Notes: generated by a model from the letters alone, not told the origin. A DNA stretch of 64,000 bases from B30-G6 sp963701385 (GCA_963701385.1 CAVOZW010000018.1:1-64000), one strand, 5' to 3'. Positions 32,681 through 42,357 are shown, counted from the first letter of the stretch. Program-made: numbers and translations.

Positions 32681-34033
32681 ATGAACAAGAACCCATCCCA
32701 CACCATTCCGCCCCAGAATCTGGAGGCAGAAGAGTCCCTTCTCAGTGCCGTGATGCTGGACAACAGCACCCTGTATGACATCCTTGAAACGCTGATCCCG
32801 GAAGATTTCTATCGCTCGGCCCATCAGAAGATTTTTTCGGGGATCATCGGCCTATTTCAAAAAAATGAGCCGATCGATCTGGTGACCCTTACCAACATTC
32901 TCAAAGAGAAGGGAGATCTCGAAGCCATCGGTGGTGCCACCTATCTGGCAAAACTGGTTGACACGGCGCCCCTGGCCGTTAATGCCCAGCACTATGCTAA
33001 AATCATTCACAACAAGTCCTCGCTCAGACAGCTGATCCACAAGGCCAACACCATCACCAAGCGCTGTTACGAAGATCGTGGCGATGTGGAAGACGTGATC
33101 GATTTTGCCGAAAAAGCTGTTTTCGAAATATCCGGTAACGAAAGCCGACAGTCTTTCTACTCCCTGTCGTCCCTGGTCCAGAAAAATATCGATGCCCTCG
33201 AGGAGCGGCAAGGCAACAAGTCTCTCATTACCGGTGTACCCACCGGATACAGCCGTCTCGACAACCTCACATCGGGCCTCCAGAATTCAGACCTCATTAT
33301 CCTGGCTGGCCGGCCCAGCATGGGAAAAACCGCCCTGGCCCTCAACATAGCCAGGAATGTCGCCGTGGACGCAAACATACCGGTGGCGGTATTCTCTATT
33401 GAAATGTCACGAGAACAGCTCTCCATGCGTCTGCTTTGTGCAGAGGCAAGAATCGATTCATCCCGCCTGCGCAGCGGATTCTTCAGCCGGGAGGATTGGG
33501 TCAACCTGACCAGCGCAGCCGAAGTTCTTTCCGAGGCCCCCATTTTCATTGATGATTCGCCCGACATCTCTGCCATGGGCATACGCGCCAAAGCCCGACG
33601 GCTCAAGATGGACAAGAACATCGGCCTCATCATCATCGACTACCTGCAGCTCATGCGGTCGAGTGCATCGTCCGAAAGAAGAGACCTTGAAATATCGGAA
33701 ATGTCAAGAAGTCTAAAGGCGCTTGCCAAGGAGCTGAGTCTCCCGGTCATGGCGCTGTCCCAACTAAACCGGAAACTCGAGGAACGCCAGGACAAGCGAC
33801 CACAGTTGTCAGACCTCAGGGAGTCCGGAGCCCTTGAACAGGATGCCGACGTGGTGGCGTTCATCTACCGGGACGAGGTCTACAACCGGGATGAAAACAA
33901 CCCCAGCAAAGGGACAGCAGAATTATTACTTAAAAAACAGCGCAACGGTCCCACGGGTGAGATCAAGCTGGCATTTTTGAAAACGTATACGCGCTTTGAA
34001 AACCTGGCTGAAGATAAATACATCAAGCCATAA
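32681..34033 (+). CDS. dnaB: Replicative DNA helicase DnaB
   Basis: The protein of about 450 aa is full length. It has an N-terminal domain (PPQNLEAEESLLSAVMLD), a linker, and the RecA-like C domain with Walker A AGRPSMGKTA, IIIDYLQLM (Walker B), SQLNRKLEERQDKRPQLSD and LKKQRNGPTG. DnaB is the hexameric 5'-3' helicase of the fork. ATG 32681 starts the family-typical sequence; the 14 residues upstream in frame are not. No intein or frameshift is seen. Confidence 0.97.
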   Translation: MNKNPSHTIPPQNLEAEESLLSAVMLDNSTLYDILETLIPEDFYRSAHQKIFSGIIGLFQKNEPIDLVTLTNILKEKGDLEAIGGATYLAKLVDTAPLAVNAQHYAKIIHNKSSLRQLIHKANTITKRCYEDRGDVEDVIDFAEKAVFEISGNESRQSFYSLSSLVQKNIDALEERQGNKSLITGVPTGYSRLDNLTSGLQNSDLIILAGRPSMGKTALALNIARNVAVDANIPVAVFSIEMSREQLSMRLLCAEARIDSSRLRSGFFSREDWVNLTSAAEVLSEAPIFIDDSPDISAMGIRAKARRLKMDKNIGLIIIDYLQLMRSSASSERRDLEISEMSRSLKALAKELSLPVMALSQLNRKLEERQDKRPQLSDLRESGALEQDADVVAFIYRDEVYNRDENNPSKGTAELLLKKQRNGPTGEIKLAFLKTYTRFENLAEDKYIKP

Positions 34034-34072
34034 TCCCTTCGTTTCCAATAAACCCGATAAAAACCCGATCGC

Positions 34073-35704
34073 ATGGCTATGAATAAGTTATTTGGAAACA
34101 TCAAGGGACTCAAGGCCAGTCAGCTCCGTAAGATAGACAATCTCTACCGGAGAAAAACCCCGCCGGAATTCATCGTCACGCCCGAACTCGCCCGGGACGT
34201 CAGTCGTCTGTCCTTTGACATCAAGCGGCAGATCGGACTGCTAATCGATCGCAAGGGCAGGATTCCCTATGTGATTGTGGGAAATCATCACGAAATCGTG
34301 ATCCCCGACACACCGGAATACCGATCGGCACCCGGCCGTCTGAGGGGCATCCGTTGCGTTCACACCCATCTCGACAACGAACCATTGGCCACCGATGATC
34401 TGACAGATCTTGCCTTGCTGAGGCTGGATCTCATGGCAGTCATACAGGTAGGCGCGGACAGCCTTCCCATAGAGGTCCTCATGAGCCACATTCTGCCTCA
34501 ACGTACCGGCCAACCGACCTCGAATCCCGTATCCTTAGCACCTGGAAGAACCGATATCGGCTGTGTGGAAATGATTCAGTCCATCGAGGAAGAGCTTTCG
34601 CGTAACAGCTCCTTGCACGTGGCAGGCACGAATAAAGAGCGGGCCCTTCTCATCAGCGTCTCCACCGCGTCCAACCAGGATGCCGCTGATTCGCTCGACG
34701 AACTGTCAGAACTGGTGTCCTCTAGCGGCATCCAAACTGTTGGCAGTGTTTTGCAGCATCGTCGGAAGATAGACAGCCGATTTTTAATAGGATCGGGAAA
34801 ACTCAAAAGCATCGTCATTACAGCGCTTCAAAAAGGCGCGACCGTGCTTGTTTTCGACCAGGAGCTCAATCCTTCTCAAATCCGTTCCATCACCGACCAG
34901 ATTGACCTCAAAGTCATCGATCGAACCCAGTTGATCCTCGACATCTTTGCCCAGAGGGCCCAGACCCGGGAGGGGAAGCTACAGGTGGAACTGGCCCAAC
35001 TCAAATACCTGCTGCCAAGGCTCATCACAAAAAATACAGCCATGTCACGCTTGACCGGTGGTATTGGCGGAAGGGGGCCCGGCGAGACCAAGCTGGAAAT
35101 TAACCGCAGACGCATACGGGATAAAATCGTCCAACTGGAGAATGCGCTGCTGAAAGTCAGAAAGCAGCGTCAACAGCAAAAGGCCAGACGCACCAAGAAA
35201 GCCCTGCCGGTGATTTCCATTATCGGCTATACCAATGCCGGGAAATCAACCCTTCTCAACACCCTCACACACAGTCACGTCCTGGCGGAGAAACGACTTT
35301 TTGCCACCCTGGATCCTTCCAGCCGGCGTCTCAGGTTCCCACGCGACACCGAGGTTATTATTACCGATACGGTGGGTTTCATAAAAAATCTGCCCGAAGA
35401 CCTCATGGTCGCATTCAGGGCCACGCTGGAAGAACTCGAGAGTGCCGACATCCTGCTGCATATAATCGACACAAGTAACCCGCGACACCCGGAGCAGATT
35501 GAATCCGTGGAGCATCTCCTGTCCGATTTGGCCTTGCAACACATCCCCCTGGTTCGAGTGCTGAACAAGCAGGACCTGGTGCCCCCCCATGAATGGGGTC
35601 GACTGCAACAGATATATAAAGGCTTCAGCATATGTGCACAAGACGCTTCGACCCTGAGAGAACTGATTGGCAAGCTCGAGGAAATGATAGGGATCGCGGA
35701 ATAA
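34073..35704 (+). CDS. hflX: GTPase HflX, long form
   Basis: The 543-aa protein has a C-terminal G domain: GYTNAGKSTLLN, DTVGFIKNLP, NKQD. It has the HflX glycine-rich loop GGIGGRGPGETK and a preceding N domain with LIGSGKL. HflX binds the ribosome and splits stalled 70S particles. About 170 N-terminal residues (KGLKASQLRKIDNLYRR ... LAPGRTDIGC) precede the standard N domain, as in long HflX of Deltaproteobacteria. The start ATG is 40 bases after dnaB. Confidence 0.95.
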   Translation: MAMNKLFGNIKGLKASQLRKIDNLYRRKTPPEFIVTPELARDVSRLSFDIKRQIGLLIDRKGRIPYVIVGNHHEIVIPDTPEYRSAPGRLRGIRCVHTHLDNEPLATDDLTDLALLRLDLMAVIQVGADSLPIEVLMSHILPQRTGQPTSNPVSLAPGRTDIGCVEMIQSIEEELSRNSSLHVAGTNKERALLISVSTASNQDAADSLDELSELVSSSGIQTVGSVLQHRRKIDSRFLIGSGKLKSIVITALQKGATVLVFDQELNPSQIRSITDQIDLKVIDRTQLILDIFAQRAQTREGKLQVELAQLKYLLPRLITKNTAMSRLTGGIGGRGPGETKLEINRRRIRDKIVQLENALLKVRKQRQQQKARRTKKALPVISIIGYTNAGKSTLLNTLTHSHVLAEKRLFATLDPSSRRLRFPRDTEVIITDTVGFIKNLPEDLMVAFRATLEELESADILLHIIDTSNPRHPEQIESVEHLLSDLALQHIPLVRVLNKQDLVPPHEWGRLQQIYKGFSICAQDASTLRELIGKLEEMIGIAE

Positions 35705-35749
35705 TAGTGCTTGACACCAGCCTCATATCACCTATAACGGACTCACCTA

Positions 35750-36529
35750 ATGAATAAGGACCTGATAAAAAGGATTGGCATCAAGGCTGCCTTTGAAAGC
35801 GGCAAGGTCTTGAAATCTTATTTCGGCAATATTTCCGATGTCCGGAAAAAAGGCCCCGTAGATCTTGTCACTGAAGCCGATACGGCCTCCGAAGAGATCA
35901 TTATCGGAATCATACGTGAAACGTTTCCAGAACATTCGATTCTGGCTGAGGAGAGCGGTCTGGGTCAAGGAGATGCGGATCACCAGTGGATCATCGACCC
36001 CCTGGACGGAACGGTCAATTTTGCACACCAGCTACCGGTTTTTTCGATTTCAATCGCCTTTGCTTTCAGGAAAACCCTGGTCATGGGGATTGTCTTCAAC
36101 CCGGTCACAGGAGAATTGTTCACGGCTGTTGCCGGTGAGGGCGCCTTCCTGAATGACCGCCCCATTCAGGTTTCCGACACCCGGGTCATGCAAGAAAGCT
36201 TGCTTGCCACGGGTTTCCCTTATGACCTGACGTCTATCTTCGACACCGTCACGGGCCGGATGCTCAATTGTTTGAGAGCTTCTCAGGGCCTTCGTCGAAT
36301 GGGATCGGCTGCCATCGACATATGCGCGTTGGCATGTGGTCGTTTCGATGGCTTCTGGGAGCAGAATCTACACCCCTGGGACACGGCTGCCGCCACGCTG
36401 ATCGTTAGGGAAGCGGGTGGGGTTGTGACTGATTTTGCCAACAAATCATTTAGCATCGATAAAAAGGAAATCCTGGCGACCAACGGACATATCCATATGG
36501 AAATGCTGTCATTGCTCAACCTAGATTAA
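35750..36529 (+). CDS. suhB: Inositol-1-monophosphatase family protein
   Basis: The 259-aa protein has the Mg-dependent phosphatase motifs LVTEADTASEE, WIIDPLDGTVNFAH and HPWDTAAATLIVREAGG. The family removes phosphate from inositol phosphates and related sugar phosphates; SuhB also joins rRNA antitermination complexes. It lies 46 bases after hflX, probably cotranscribed. Confidence 0.93.
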   Translation: MNKDLIKRIGIKAAFESGKVLKSYFGNISDVRKKGPVDLVTEADTASEEIIIGIIRETFPEHSILAEESGLGQGDADHQWIIDPLDGTVNFAHQLPVFSISIAFAFRKTLVMGIVFNPVTGELFTAVAGEGAFLNDRPIQVSDTRVMQESLLATGFPYDLTSIFDTVTGRMLNCLRASQGLRRMGSAAIDICALACGRFDGFWEQNLHPWDTAAATLIVREAGGVVTDFANKSFSIDKKEILATNGHIHMEMLSLLNLD

Positions 36530-36531
36530 AA

Positions 36532-36565
36532 CGTTTCACGAGCTTACCAAACGCGACCATGTCGC
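36532..36565 (+). repeat. Two-hairpin element after suhB (degenerate)
   Basis: CGTTT...AAACG forms a weak first stem, followed by GCGAC-CAT-GTCGC. The order and position match the other two-hairpin elements, but the first stem is short. Confidence 0.45.
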
Positions 36566-36586
36566 CAACAAAGGCAATGGGTTAAA

Positions 36587-36781
36587 ATGGAAAAAACAAT
36601 CACGGAAGTTGAGCTCCTGCAAGACCAGGTGGGATGTGTCGGCGATTATGACGCGACCGATGAGGTTTGCTCCCAATGTGCCCTGAAGCTGCGCTGCATC
36701 ATCGAATATCACCAGAATGTGCGCATGGAATTCATCGAGGACATCGTGGCATCCAACAGCACGTTCATCAAGATACAATAA
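36587..36781 (+). CDS. Small Cys-containing protein
   Basis: The 64-aa acidic protein contains CVGDYDATDEVCSQCALKLRC, four cysteines that could bind a metal. No family is recognised. It follows suhB by 58 bases. Its stop codon lies in the left arm of the next hairpin, supporting that the frame is real. Confidence 0.6.
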   Translation: MEKTITEVELLQDQVGCVGDYDATDEVCSQCALKLRCIIEYHQNVRMEFIEDIVASNSTFIKIQ

Positions 36782-36822
36782 AATCGCAAAGCGATTTTAT
36801 TGTTGGCGGCGGTGCCGCATGT
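36778..36822 (+). repeat. Two-hairpin element after the small Cys protein
   Basis: AATAAAATCGC-AAA-GCGATTTTATT (perfect 11 bp) is followed by GCGGC-GGT-GCCGC. The stop TAA is inside the first arm. Confidence 0.75.
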
Positions 36823-36841
36823 AACAACCGATATAAATAAA

Positions 36842-36876
36842 ACCCCCGGCTGATCCAGTCGGGGGTTGCTTTTTTA
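36842..36876 (+). terminator. Rho-independent terminator, convergent with dnaA
   Basis: ACCCCCG-G-CTG pairs with CAG-T-CGGGGGT around ATC, then GCTTTTTTA. It closes the plus-strand run and faces the end of dnaA. Confidence 0.85.
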
Positions 36877-36885
36877 TTCCATTCT

Positions 36886-36923
36886 GTCGCAACGCGATTT
36901 ATCTTATCTTGAGGATAAATCGC
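36886..36923 (-). repeat. Two-hairpin element downstream of dnaA
   Basis: On the minus strand GCGATTTATC...GATAAATCGC is followed by TCGC-GTT-GCGA, with the two stems sharing four bases. It begins about 23 bases after the dnaA stop. Confidence 0.65.
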
Positions 36924-36946
36924 GCGACCAGTGCAAATGACGTCTG

Positions 36947-38290
36947 TTAAAAGTCGCCGGATTCCAGCTTATTGCTGAGATACTTCACATGCTGTTTGAG
37001 GGGGGCGTTATGCTTTAACTCGCGCTCAACACATCCGATGGCATGCAGCGCAGTTGCATGATAGCGATTGAAACTCTTTCCGATGGCCTGTAAAGGCTGA
37101 TCCGTGTATCTTCTGGCAAGGTAGATGGCCACTTGTCTCGGCTTTAGAACACGCTGTTTTCGTGACCGGGATACCAGTTCATTCTGGTTCAATTTATATT
37201 GTTCGCAAACAAGCTTTTTAATAACCGCAACGGTAATGGTTTTGCGCTGTCGAACAATATCCTTGACAACACTCTCCGCCAGGTTCAAATCGATATCCAT
37301 GCCCAGCAAGGAGGATTTTGCCACCACACCGATGAGGCCGCTTTCCAGCTGCCGAACGTTCTCGGCAAGCGCATCAGCCAGATAGTGCATCACGTCCCGG
37401 GGTAATTTACACCCGTTTGCAGCCGACTTTTTCTGAAGGATCTTTACCCGTGTCTTATATTCCGGGGTTTCGATAGTAGAAATGAGTCCGAAGCCAAGCC
37501 GAGAGCGCAACTTTTCGTCAATCTTGGGTATATCACCGGGCAGGTAGCAACTCGAAAAAATAATTTTTTTATCCGCTTCAAACAGTGTGTCCAGAACCAG
37601 TGCAAGCTCCTGCTGCGTTCGGCCTTTGCCACTCAGGTAATGTACATCCTCCATGAGTAGAACATCACATTGATTCTGGTATTTTTCTTTGAATTTTCCG
37701 ATGCTGTTGTTTTGGAACGAGTAGGTCATCTCATTGGTAAAATCCTCGGCCGTAATGTAAAACACCCGCTCCGCGGGGAAGGCCGACAGGATATGATGCC
37801 CCACGGCCTGGGAAAGATGGCTCTTTCCGTTACCTGTCTTGGAGAGAAGGAACACGGAACTTTGTTGGCTCGATTTCTTGGATGCCAGGGAGAGCGCTGC
37901 CGAATAGGCCAAACCATTATTCTTTCCGACGACGAACTGGTCAAAGGTAAAGTTTCGTCTCAGCATTCGGCCGCTATACGTCTTGGAATGGATACTGGGA
38001 AGCAGCATCTGGTGTCGTACCGGTGATGCCCCGGCCAAAGACCTCTTTGTCTGCTTACGCACATCAATAAACAGCTTGCACGACCGCCCCAGCAGCCGGA
38101 TCATTTCAGTTTCCATTAAATCGGCATAGTTGGTGAGAAGCCTATTTCTGTAAAATTGATTGGGGCAGGACAGGAACACACCGTCTTCGGTCGTTTTGTC
38201 GAATTCGATGGGTTCGATCCACATTTTGAAACAATGACCAGGAATTTTTTCCTTGATGGCAGATTTTATCTCGTCCCAGACAGCTTCCAT
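36947..38290 (-). CDS. dnaA: Chromosomal replication initiator DnaA, divergent
   Basis: The 447-aa protein has all four DnaA domains in order: domain I (MEAVWDEIKSAIKEKIPGHCF), a short linker, the AAA+ domain with Walker A SKTGNGKSHLSQA and Walker B VLLMEDVHYLSGK, and the HTH domain IV ending SFNRYHATALHAIG. Two signatures differ from usual: Walker A GNGKS instead of GLGKT, and RYHATALHA instead of the DNA-contacting RDHSTVLHA. It is not followed by dnaN/recF. It may be the main initiator with adapted boxes, or a second DnaA paralogue. Confidence 0.9.
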   Translation of the reverse strand: MEAVWDEIKSAIKEKIPGHCFKMWIEPIEFDKTTEDGVFLSCPNQFYRNRLLTNYADLMETEMIRLLGRSCKLFIDVRKQTKRSLAGASPVRHQMLLPSIHSKTYSGRMLRRNFTFDQFVVGKNNGLAYSAALSLASKKSSQQSSVFLLSKTGNGKSHLSQAVGHHILSAFPAERVFYITAEDFTNEMTYSFQNNSIGKFKEKYQNQCDVLLMEDVHYLSGKGRTQQELALVLDTLFEADKKIIFSSCYLPGDIPKIDEKLRSRLGFGLISTIETPEYKTRVKILQKKSAANGCKLPRDVMHYLADALAENVRQLESGLIGVVAKSSLLGMDIDLNLAESVVKDIVRQRKTITVAVIKKLVCEQYKLNQNELVSRSRKQRVLKPRQVAIYLARRYTDQPLQAIGKSFNRYHATALHAIGCVERELKHNAPLKQHVKYLSNKLESGDF

Positions 38291-39080
38291 AAGTACCAGT
38301 TTTCTCGTAAATCCAAATCGATAAAATGTTGCGTTGTTGAGGATAGTAAATAAAAGGTAAAACTACGAAATTTATCGTTTTTTTGAAATTATAGCGAATA
38401 AGATCGATATCTTCAATCGTTGAGTGATGTTTAAGGTGCCTTGCACAGATTGTCAAACCGAATGAAGGCGAATCGCAAAACAGCTGTACCAGAACGATTA
38501 ACTACATTTTATCTAACTGATTATACAGCATATCTTTGTATAGATCCTGTCAATTGCCTGAATCACAGCGCTTTGTATTAGCAATAATTCTTTAAGTATT
38601 TTAGGCATATCCGGAGTTATGAACAATTTTTCAACAATTCTGATTACTCCTATTTTCACTCAATACCTTCAGTTTCCTCTTATTTTTAAATTAATTTCAG
38701 CCAAATTTATGCACCGCAAAAACGGACCGAACCCAAGCTTACAAAAGCTTAATCATTTCATACTCCTAGCCAGATAAATTCGTTTTTCGAATTTATCTGG
38801 CGCGACTTCATCGCTCTGGCAAGCATTCTTTTTTCTCTTTTAATGGCCATGCATTCGGGTAATTCGTTTGTTCGGGTCTATGATTTTGTCCGTGAATCTA
38901 GTATAGATACCTTCGTTGTACGGATTTATTTGACGCATCGCAGTCGTTTTTTTACCCGAGGTCAATGGGTGATCCCTGTGCCATCGGCGGCCGATGGCAT
39001 TATGGGTTTTTTCTTAATTGAGAGGATGGCCTCATTTTATTCCGATCACCTCATCGGAAAACACGACATGGTAACCGTTT
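38291..39080. other. 790-bp AT-rich dnaA-uvrA intergenic region, possible origin
   Basis: The stretch is AT-rich with many A and T runs. Exact DnaA boxes (TTATNCACA) are not seen; near matches are TTATACAGC at 38521, TTATGAACA near 38618 and TTATGCACC near 38708. An AAGCTT-ACA-AAAGCTT repeat lies near 38743. A plus-strand frame at 38843-39121 has no coding features. Either a diverged origin or only regulatory DNA is possible. Confidence 0.4.
38773..38814 (+). repeat. Two-hairpin element in the dnaA-uvrA gap
   Basis: GATAAATTCG-TTTTT-CGAATTTATC is followed by GCGA-CTTCA-TCGC. It is not directly after any recognised gene, unlike most other copies. Confidence 0.7.
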
Positions 39081-41891
39081 ATGGATATTATCATTCAGGG
39101 GGCAAGACAGCACAATCTTAAAAACATCGACCTCGTGCTGCCGGGGAACAAGCTCATCGTCATCACCGGTCTTTCGGGTTCCGGGAAATCCAGCCTGGCT
39201 TTTGACACACTCTATGCGGAAGGCCAGCGGCGATATGTGGAATCCCTTTCCACGTATGCCCGGCAGTTCCTCGAGAGAATGGAAAAACCAGCCATCGATT
39301 CCATCGAAGGGCTGTCACCCGCCATTGCCATCGAACAGAAGATCGGGAGTCACAACCCTAGGTCAACCGTGGGTACCATCACCGAAATTTATGACTATTT
39401 CCGGTTGCTGTTCGCCCGTGTTGGAACACCCCATTGTCATCAGTGCGGCCAACCGATCTCATCCCAGACCCTCGATCAGATCGTTGACAAGGTCATGGCA
39501 CTGCCGGACAATTCCCGGACCTTGATTCTCTCGCCGGTGGTGGTCAACCAGCCTGGAACCCATGAGAAATTGATGAAACAGCTGCGAAAAGAAGGTTTCG
39601 CCCGTATCCGGGTGGATGGCGATATCCTGGGTATCGAACAGGTCGGAAAGTTAGAACCGACACAACGACACACGCTAGACGTGGTTGTTGATCGCCTGGT
39701 GGTCAAGAAAAACATTCGAAACCGCCTGGCAGATTCTTTGGAGCTTGCCGCTTCCCTTTCCGGCGGTCGCGTCACCATCGATGTTATCGAAGGTCTGCCG
39801 ATTCTTTACAGGGAAACGCCTGGCTGTCTGAAGTGCGGCATCCAATACCCTGATTTTACCCCCGCCAGTTTTTCCTTTAATTCACCCCAAGGCGCTTGTC
39901 AAAAATGTGATGGCCTCGGTGTAACAAGTGAATTTGATCCTGATCTGATTGTTCCGGATCCGTCCCTTTCGCTGCGCCAAGGGGCTGTTGCGCCATGGGC
40001 CAATCGGAGCTCGGTCCATTTCGCCGAATTTCTGGATGCCCTGACCACACACTACCGGACCGATATCTACACCCCCTTTGCCGATCTTCCCGACCATTTT
40101 AAGCACATACTGTTATACGGTTCCGAAGACGAGCAAATCCCCTTCTATTTTGAGAGAAACAACCGCAGATTTACACATCACAAGACTTACGAAGGAATCA
40201 TACCGAATCTCGAACGGCGTTATAAGGAGACCGACTCCAGCTGGTCACGAGAAGACATCAAACTATATATGAACTTTCGCCCATGCTCCGAATGCAAGGG
40301 CGCTAAATTGAACACCGCCAGCCGCTCCGTGAAAATCAACGACAAAACGATTTTCGACCTCGCTTCTCTTTCGGTGAAAAAGGCCTTGGATTTTTTTCAG
40401 ACCCTGACACTCAGCGGGAAAAAGGCCATCATCGCGGATCGTATTCTCAAAGAAATCACGCAAAGGCTCGGGTTTCTCGTCAAGGTGGGACTACCCTATC
40501 TAACACTTGACAGGGCTGCCAACACCCTTTCAGGTGGTGAAAGCCAACGGATTCGACTCGCCACGCAGATTGGCTCGAAACTGACCGGGGTTTTGTATGT
40601 GCTGGACGAACCCAGTATCGGCCTCCATCAAAGAGATAATCAGCAGCTGCTATCCGCCTTGTCAAGAATGCGCGATCTGGGCAACACGGTTGTTGTCGTG
40701 GAACATGACGAGGAAACCATACGCCGGGCCGATCACGTGGTAGACATGGGACCCGGTGCGGGCGTCGAGGGTGGACACGTCGTATTTTCCGGGACACCAG
40801 AAGCGCTCATGCTGTCAGAAGCCTCCTTGACCGGTCGTTATCTTTCCGGCAAAGAAACCATTGAGATACCCATGCGCAGGCGTGCAGGTCATGGGACCTT
40901 TCTTGGCATTGAGGGCGCCACCCAGAACAATCTCAAGAATATCGATGTGAGGTTCCCTCTTGGAAAATTGATCTGCGTTACCGGTGTCTCCGGGTCCGGA
41001 AAGTCCTCACTAGTTCTGGAAACACTTTTCCGAGCGCTCTCCCAAAAGCTATACCATAAAAAAATCAAGTCCGGCAGATACAGCCAGCTCACCGGCCTGG
41101 AGCATATCGACAAAGTGATCCATATCGATCAGTCGGCCATCGGCAGGACGCCACGGTCGAACCCGGCAACCTATACGGGTTTGTTTACCTTCATTCGGGA
41201 ACTTTTTTCCAAAACACCGGAATCCCGAATGAGAGGTTACAAAGCAGGGCGGTTCAGCTTCAATGTCAAAGGAGGAAGGTGTGAAGCCTGCAGCGGGGAC
41301 GGTATCATCAAGATTGAAATGCACTTCCTGCCGGACCTGCATGTAATGTGCGATGCCTGCCAGGGAAAGCGCTATAACCGTGAAACCCTCCAGGTTCGGT
41401 ACAGGGGGCAGAACATTGTCGATGTCCTCAATATGACGGTTACCCAGTCCCTGGGTTTTTTTAAAAAAATCGGCAATATTCGCACAAAGCTTCAAACTCT
41501 TGCTGATGTTGGCCTTGGCTACATCCGGCTTGGTCAGCCCGCCACAACCCTGTCCGGAGGAGAAGCACAACGGGTAAAGTTGGCCAAGGAACTGAGCAAA
41601 AAAGAGACCGGGCGAACCCTGTATATACTAGATGAACCCACCACCGGTCTGCATAGCGAAGATATTCGCAATCTGTTGAACGTGCTGAACCGGTTTGTGG
41701 ATACCGGGAACACGGTTGTGGTGATCGAGCACAACCTGGACGTCATCAAAACGGCAGACACCATCATCGATCTTGGACCGGAAGGCGGAGAGGACGGAGG
41801 CGAGATATTGGGATGTGGAACCCCCGAAGAACTGACAATGATCGATGGCTCCTATACCGGACAATATCTCAGAGGGAAGTTGAGACGATAA
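39081..41891 (+). CDS. uvrA: Excinuclease ABC subunit A
   Basis: The 936-aa protein is full length. It begins MDIIIQGARQHNLKNIDLVLPG with Walker A TGLSGSGKSS, a zinc module (CLKCGIQYP ... CQKCDG), signature LSGGESQR, second Walker A TGVSGSGKSS, second zinc module (CEACSGDG ... CDACQGKRY), and LSGGEAQRVKLA. UvrA dimers find bulky DNA lesions for nucleotide excision repair and load UvrB. Monocistronic; no LexA box is recognised upstream. Confidence 0.97.
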   Translation: MDIIIQGARQHNLKNIDLVLPGNKLIVITGLSGSGKSSLAFDTLYAEGQRRYVESLSTYARQFLERMEKPAIDSIEGLSPAIAIEQKIGSHNPRSTVGTITEIYDYFRLLFARVGTPHCHQCGQPISSQTLDQIVDKVMALPDNSRTLILSPVVVNQPGTHEKLMKQLRKEGFARIRVDGDILGIEQVGKLEPTQRHTLDVVVDRLVVKKNIRNRLADSLELAASLSGGRVTIDVIEGLPILYRETPGCLKCGIQYPDFTPASFSFNSPQGACQKCDGLGVTSEFDPDLIVPDPSLSLRQGAVAPWANRSSVHFAEFLDALTTHYRTDIYTPFADLPDHFKHILLYGSEDEQIPFYFERNNRRFTHHKTYEGIIPNLERRYKETDSSWSREDIKLYMNFRPCSECKGAKLNTASRSVKINDKTIFDLASLSVKKALDFFQTLTLSGKKAIIADRILKEITQRLGFLVKVGLPYLTLDRAANTLSGGESQRIRLATQIGSKLTGVLYVLDEPSIGLHQRDNQQLLSALSRMRDLGNTVVVVEHDEETIRRADHVVDMGPGAGVEGGHVVFSGTPEALMLSEASLTGRYLSGKETIEIPMRRRAGHGTFLGIEGATQNNLKNIDVRFPLGKLICVTGVSGSGKSSLVLETLFRALSQKLYHKKIKSGRYSQLTGLEHIDKVIHIDQSAIGRTPRSNPATYTGLFTFIRELFSKTPESRMRGYKAGRFSFNVKGGRCEACSGDGIIKIEMHFLPDLHVMCDACQGKRYNRETLQVRYRGQNIVDVLNMTVTQSLGFFKKIGNIRTKLQTLADVGLGYIRLGQPATTLSGGEAQRVKLAKELSKKETGRTLYILDEPTTGLHSEDIRNLLNVLNRFVDTGNTVVVIEHNLDVIKTADTIIDLGPEGGEDGGEILGCGTPEELTMIDGSYTGQYLRGKLRR

Positions 41892-41940
41892 GCTGTAGAC
41901 TATCAGACTGTTAGCAGCCTACAGTCTAATAGCCTACAGC
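41890..41940 (+). repeat. AGCTGTAG/CTACAG intergenic repeat
   Basis: Degenerate units AGCTGTAGACTATCAGACTG and their inverse CAGTCTAATAGCCTACAG form an imperfect palindrome directly after uvrA. They resemble the units at 26963-27020 and 50421-50470. Confidence 0.6.
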
Positions 41941-41941
41941 C

Positions 41942-41979
41942 AAAAAAAAGGCCGCGCTAAAAAGCGCGGCCTTTTTTTT
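41942..41979. terminator. Bidirectional terminator between uvrA and atpE
   Basis: AAAAAAAAGGCCGCGCT pairs with AGCGCGGCCTTTTTTTT around AAAA, with A and T runs on both sides. It can end both converging transcripts. Confidence 0.93.
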
Positions 41980-41987
41980 GGTGATGA

Positions 41988-42269
41988 TTAGTGACCCAGC
42001 AGACCTGCGATGGCACCCGCCTGGGGATGCGCGTAAATAAGGATCAAAGCAACGACCAGCGCGTAAATACAGAGCGATTCGATCATGGCCAGACCGATCA
42101 GCAGGGTAACCGTAACCTTTCCTGAAGATTCGGGATTTCGGGCAATACCTTCCACGGCGGATTTCAATCCGATACCCTGGCCGATACCACAACCAAAAGC
42201 TGCAATGGCGATCCCGAATCCGGCTGCCGTTACACAGGCGATAAAAAAACTTAATGCAGTTGCTTCCAT
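41988..42269 (-). CDS. atpE: ATP synthase subunit c
   Basis: The 93-aa protein has two membrane helices. The polar loop ARNPES lies between them and the ion-binding Glu is in MIESLCIYALV. GIGQG in helix 1 and E-S plus Tyr in helix 2 match the Gln-Glu-Ser-Tyr set of Na+-binding c subunits (e.g. Ilyobacter); the Pro before Gln is Cys and the Thr after Ser is Leu. A strong GGAGG precedes the ATG. It ends the atpZ-atpI-atpB-atpE run. Confidence 0.95.
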   Translation of the reverse strand: MEATALSFFIACVTAAGFGIAIAAFGCGIGQGIGLKSAVEGIARNPESSGKVTVTLLIGLAMIESLCIYALVVALILIYAHPQAGAIAGLLGH

Positions 42270-42357
42270 ACTTGCTCTTCCTCCTTGTTAATGATTATTG
42301 ATTCGCTTCTTCCTTTATCCAAATAAACTCGCTTGGTGATTTTATTGTTCAATCAGG

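Noticed and set aside
38291..39080. Canonical oriC
   Set aside because: No exact DnaA box or 13-mer array is visible; recorded only as possible.
38843..39121. 92-codon plus-strand frame before uvrA
   Set aside because: It overlaps the start of uvrA in another frame, and its composition is not like neighbouring genes.
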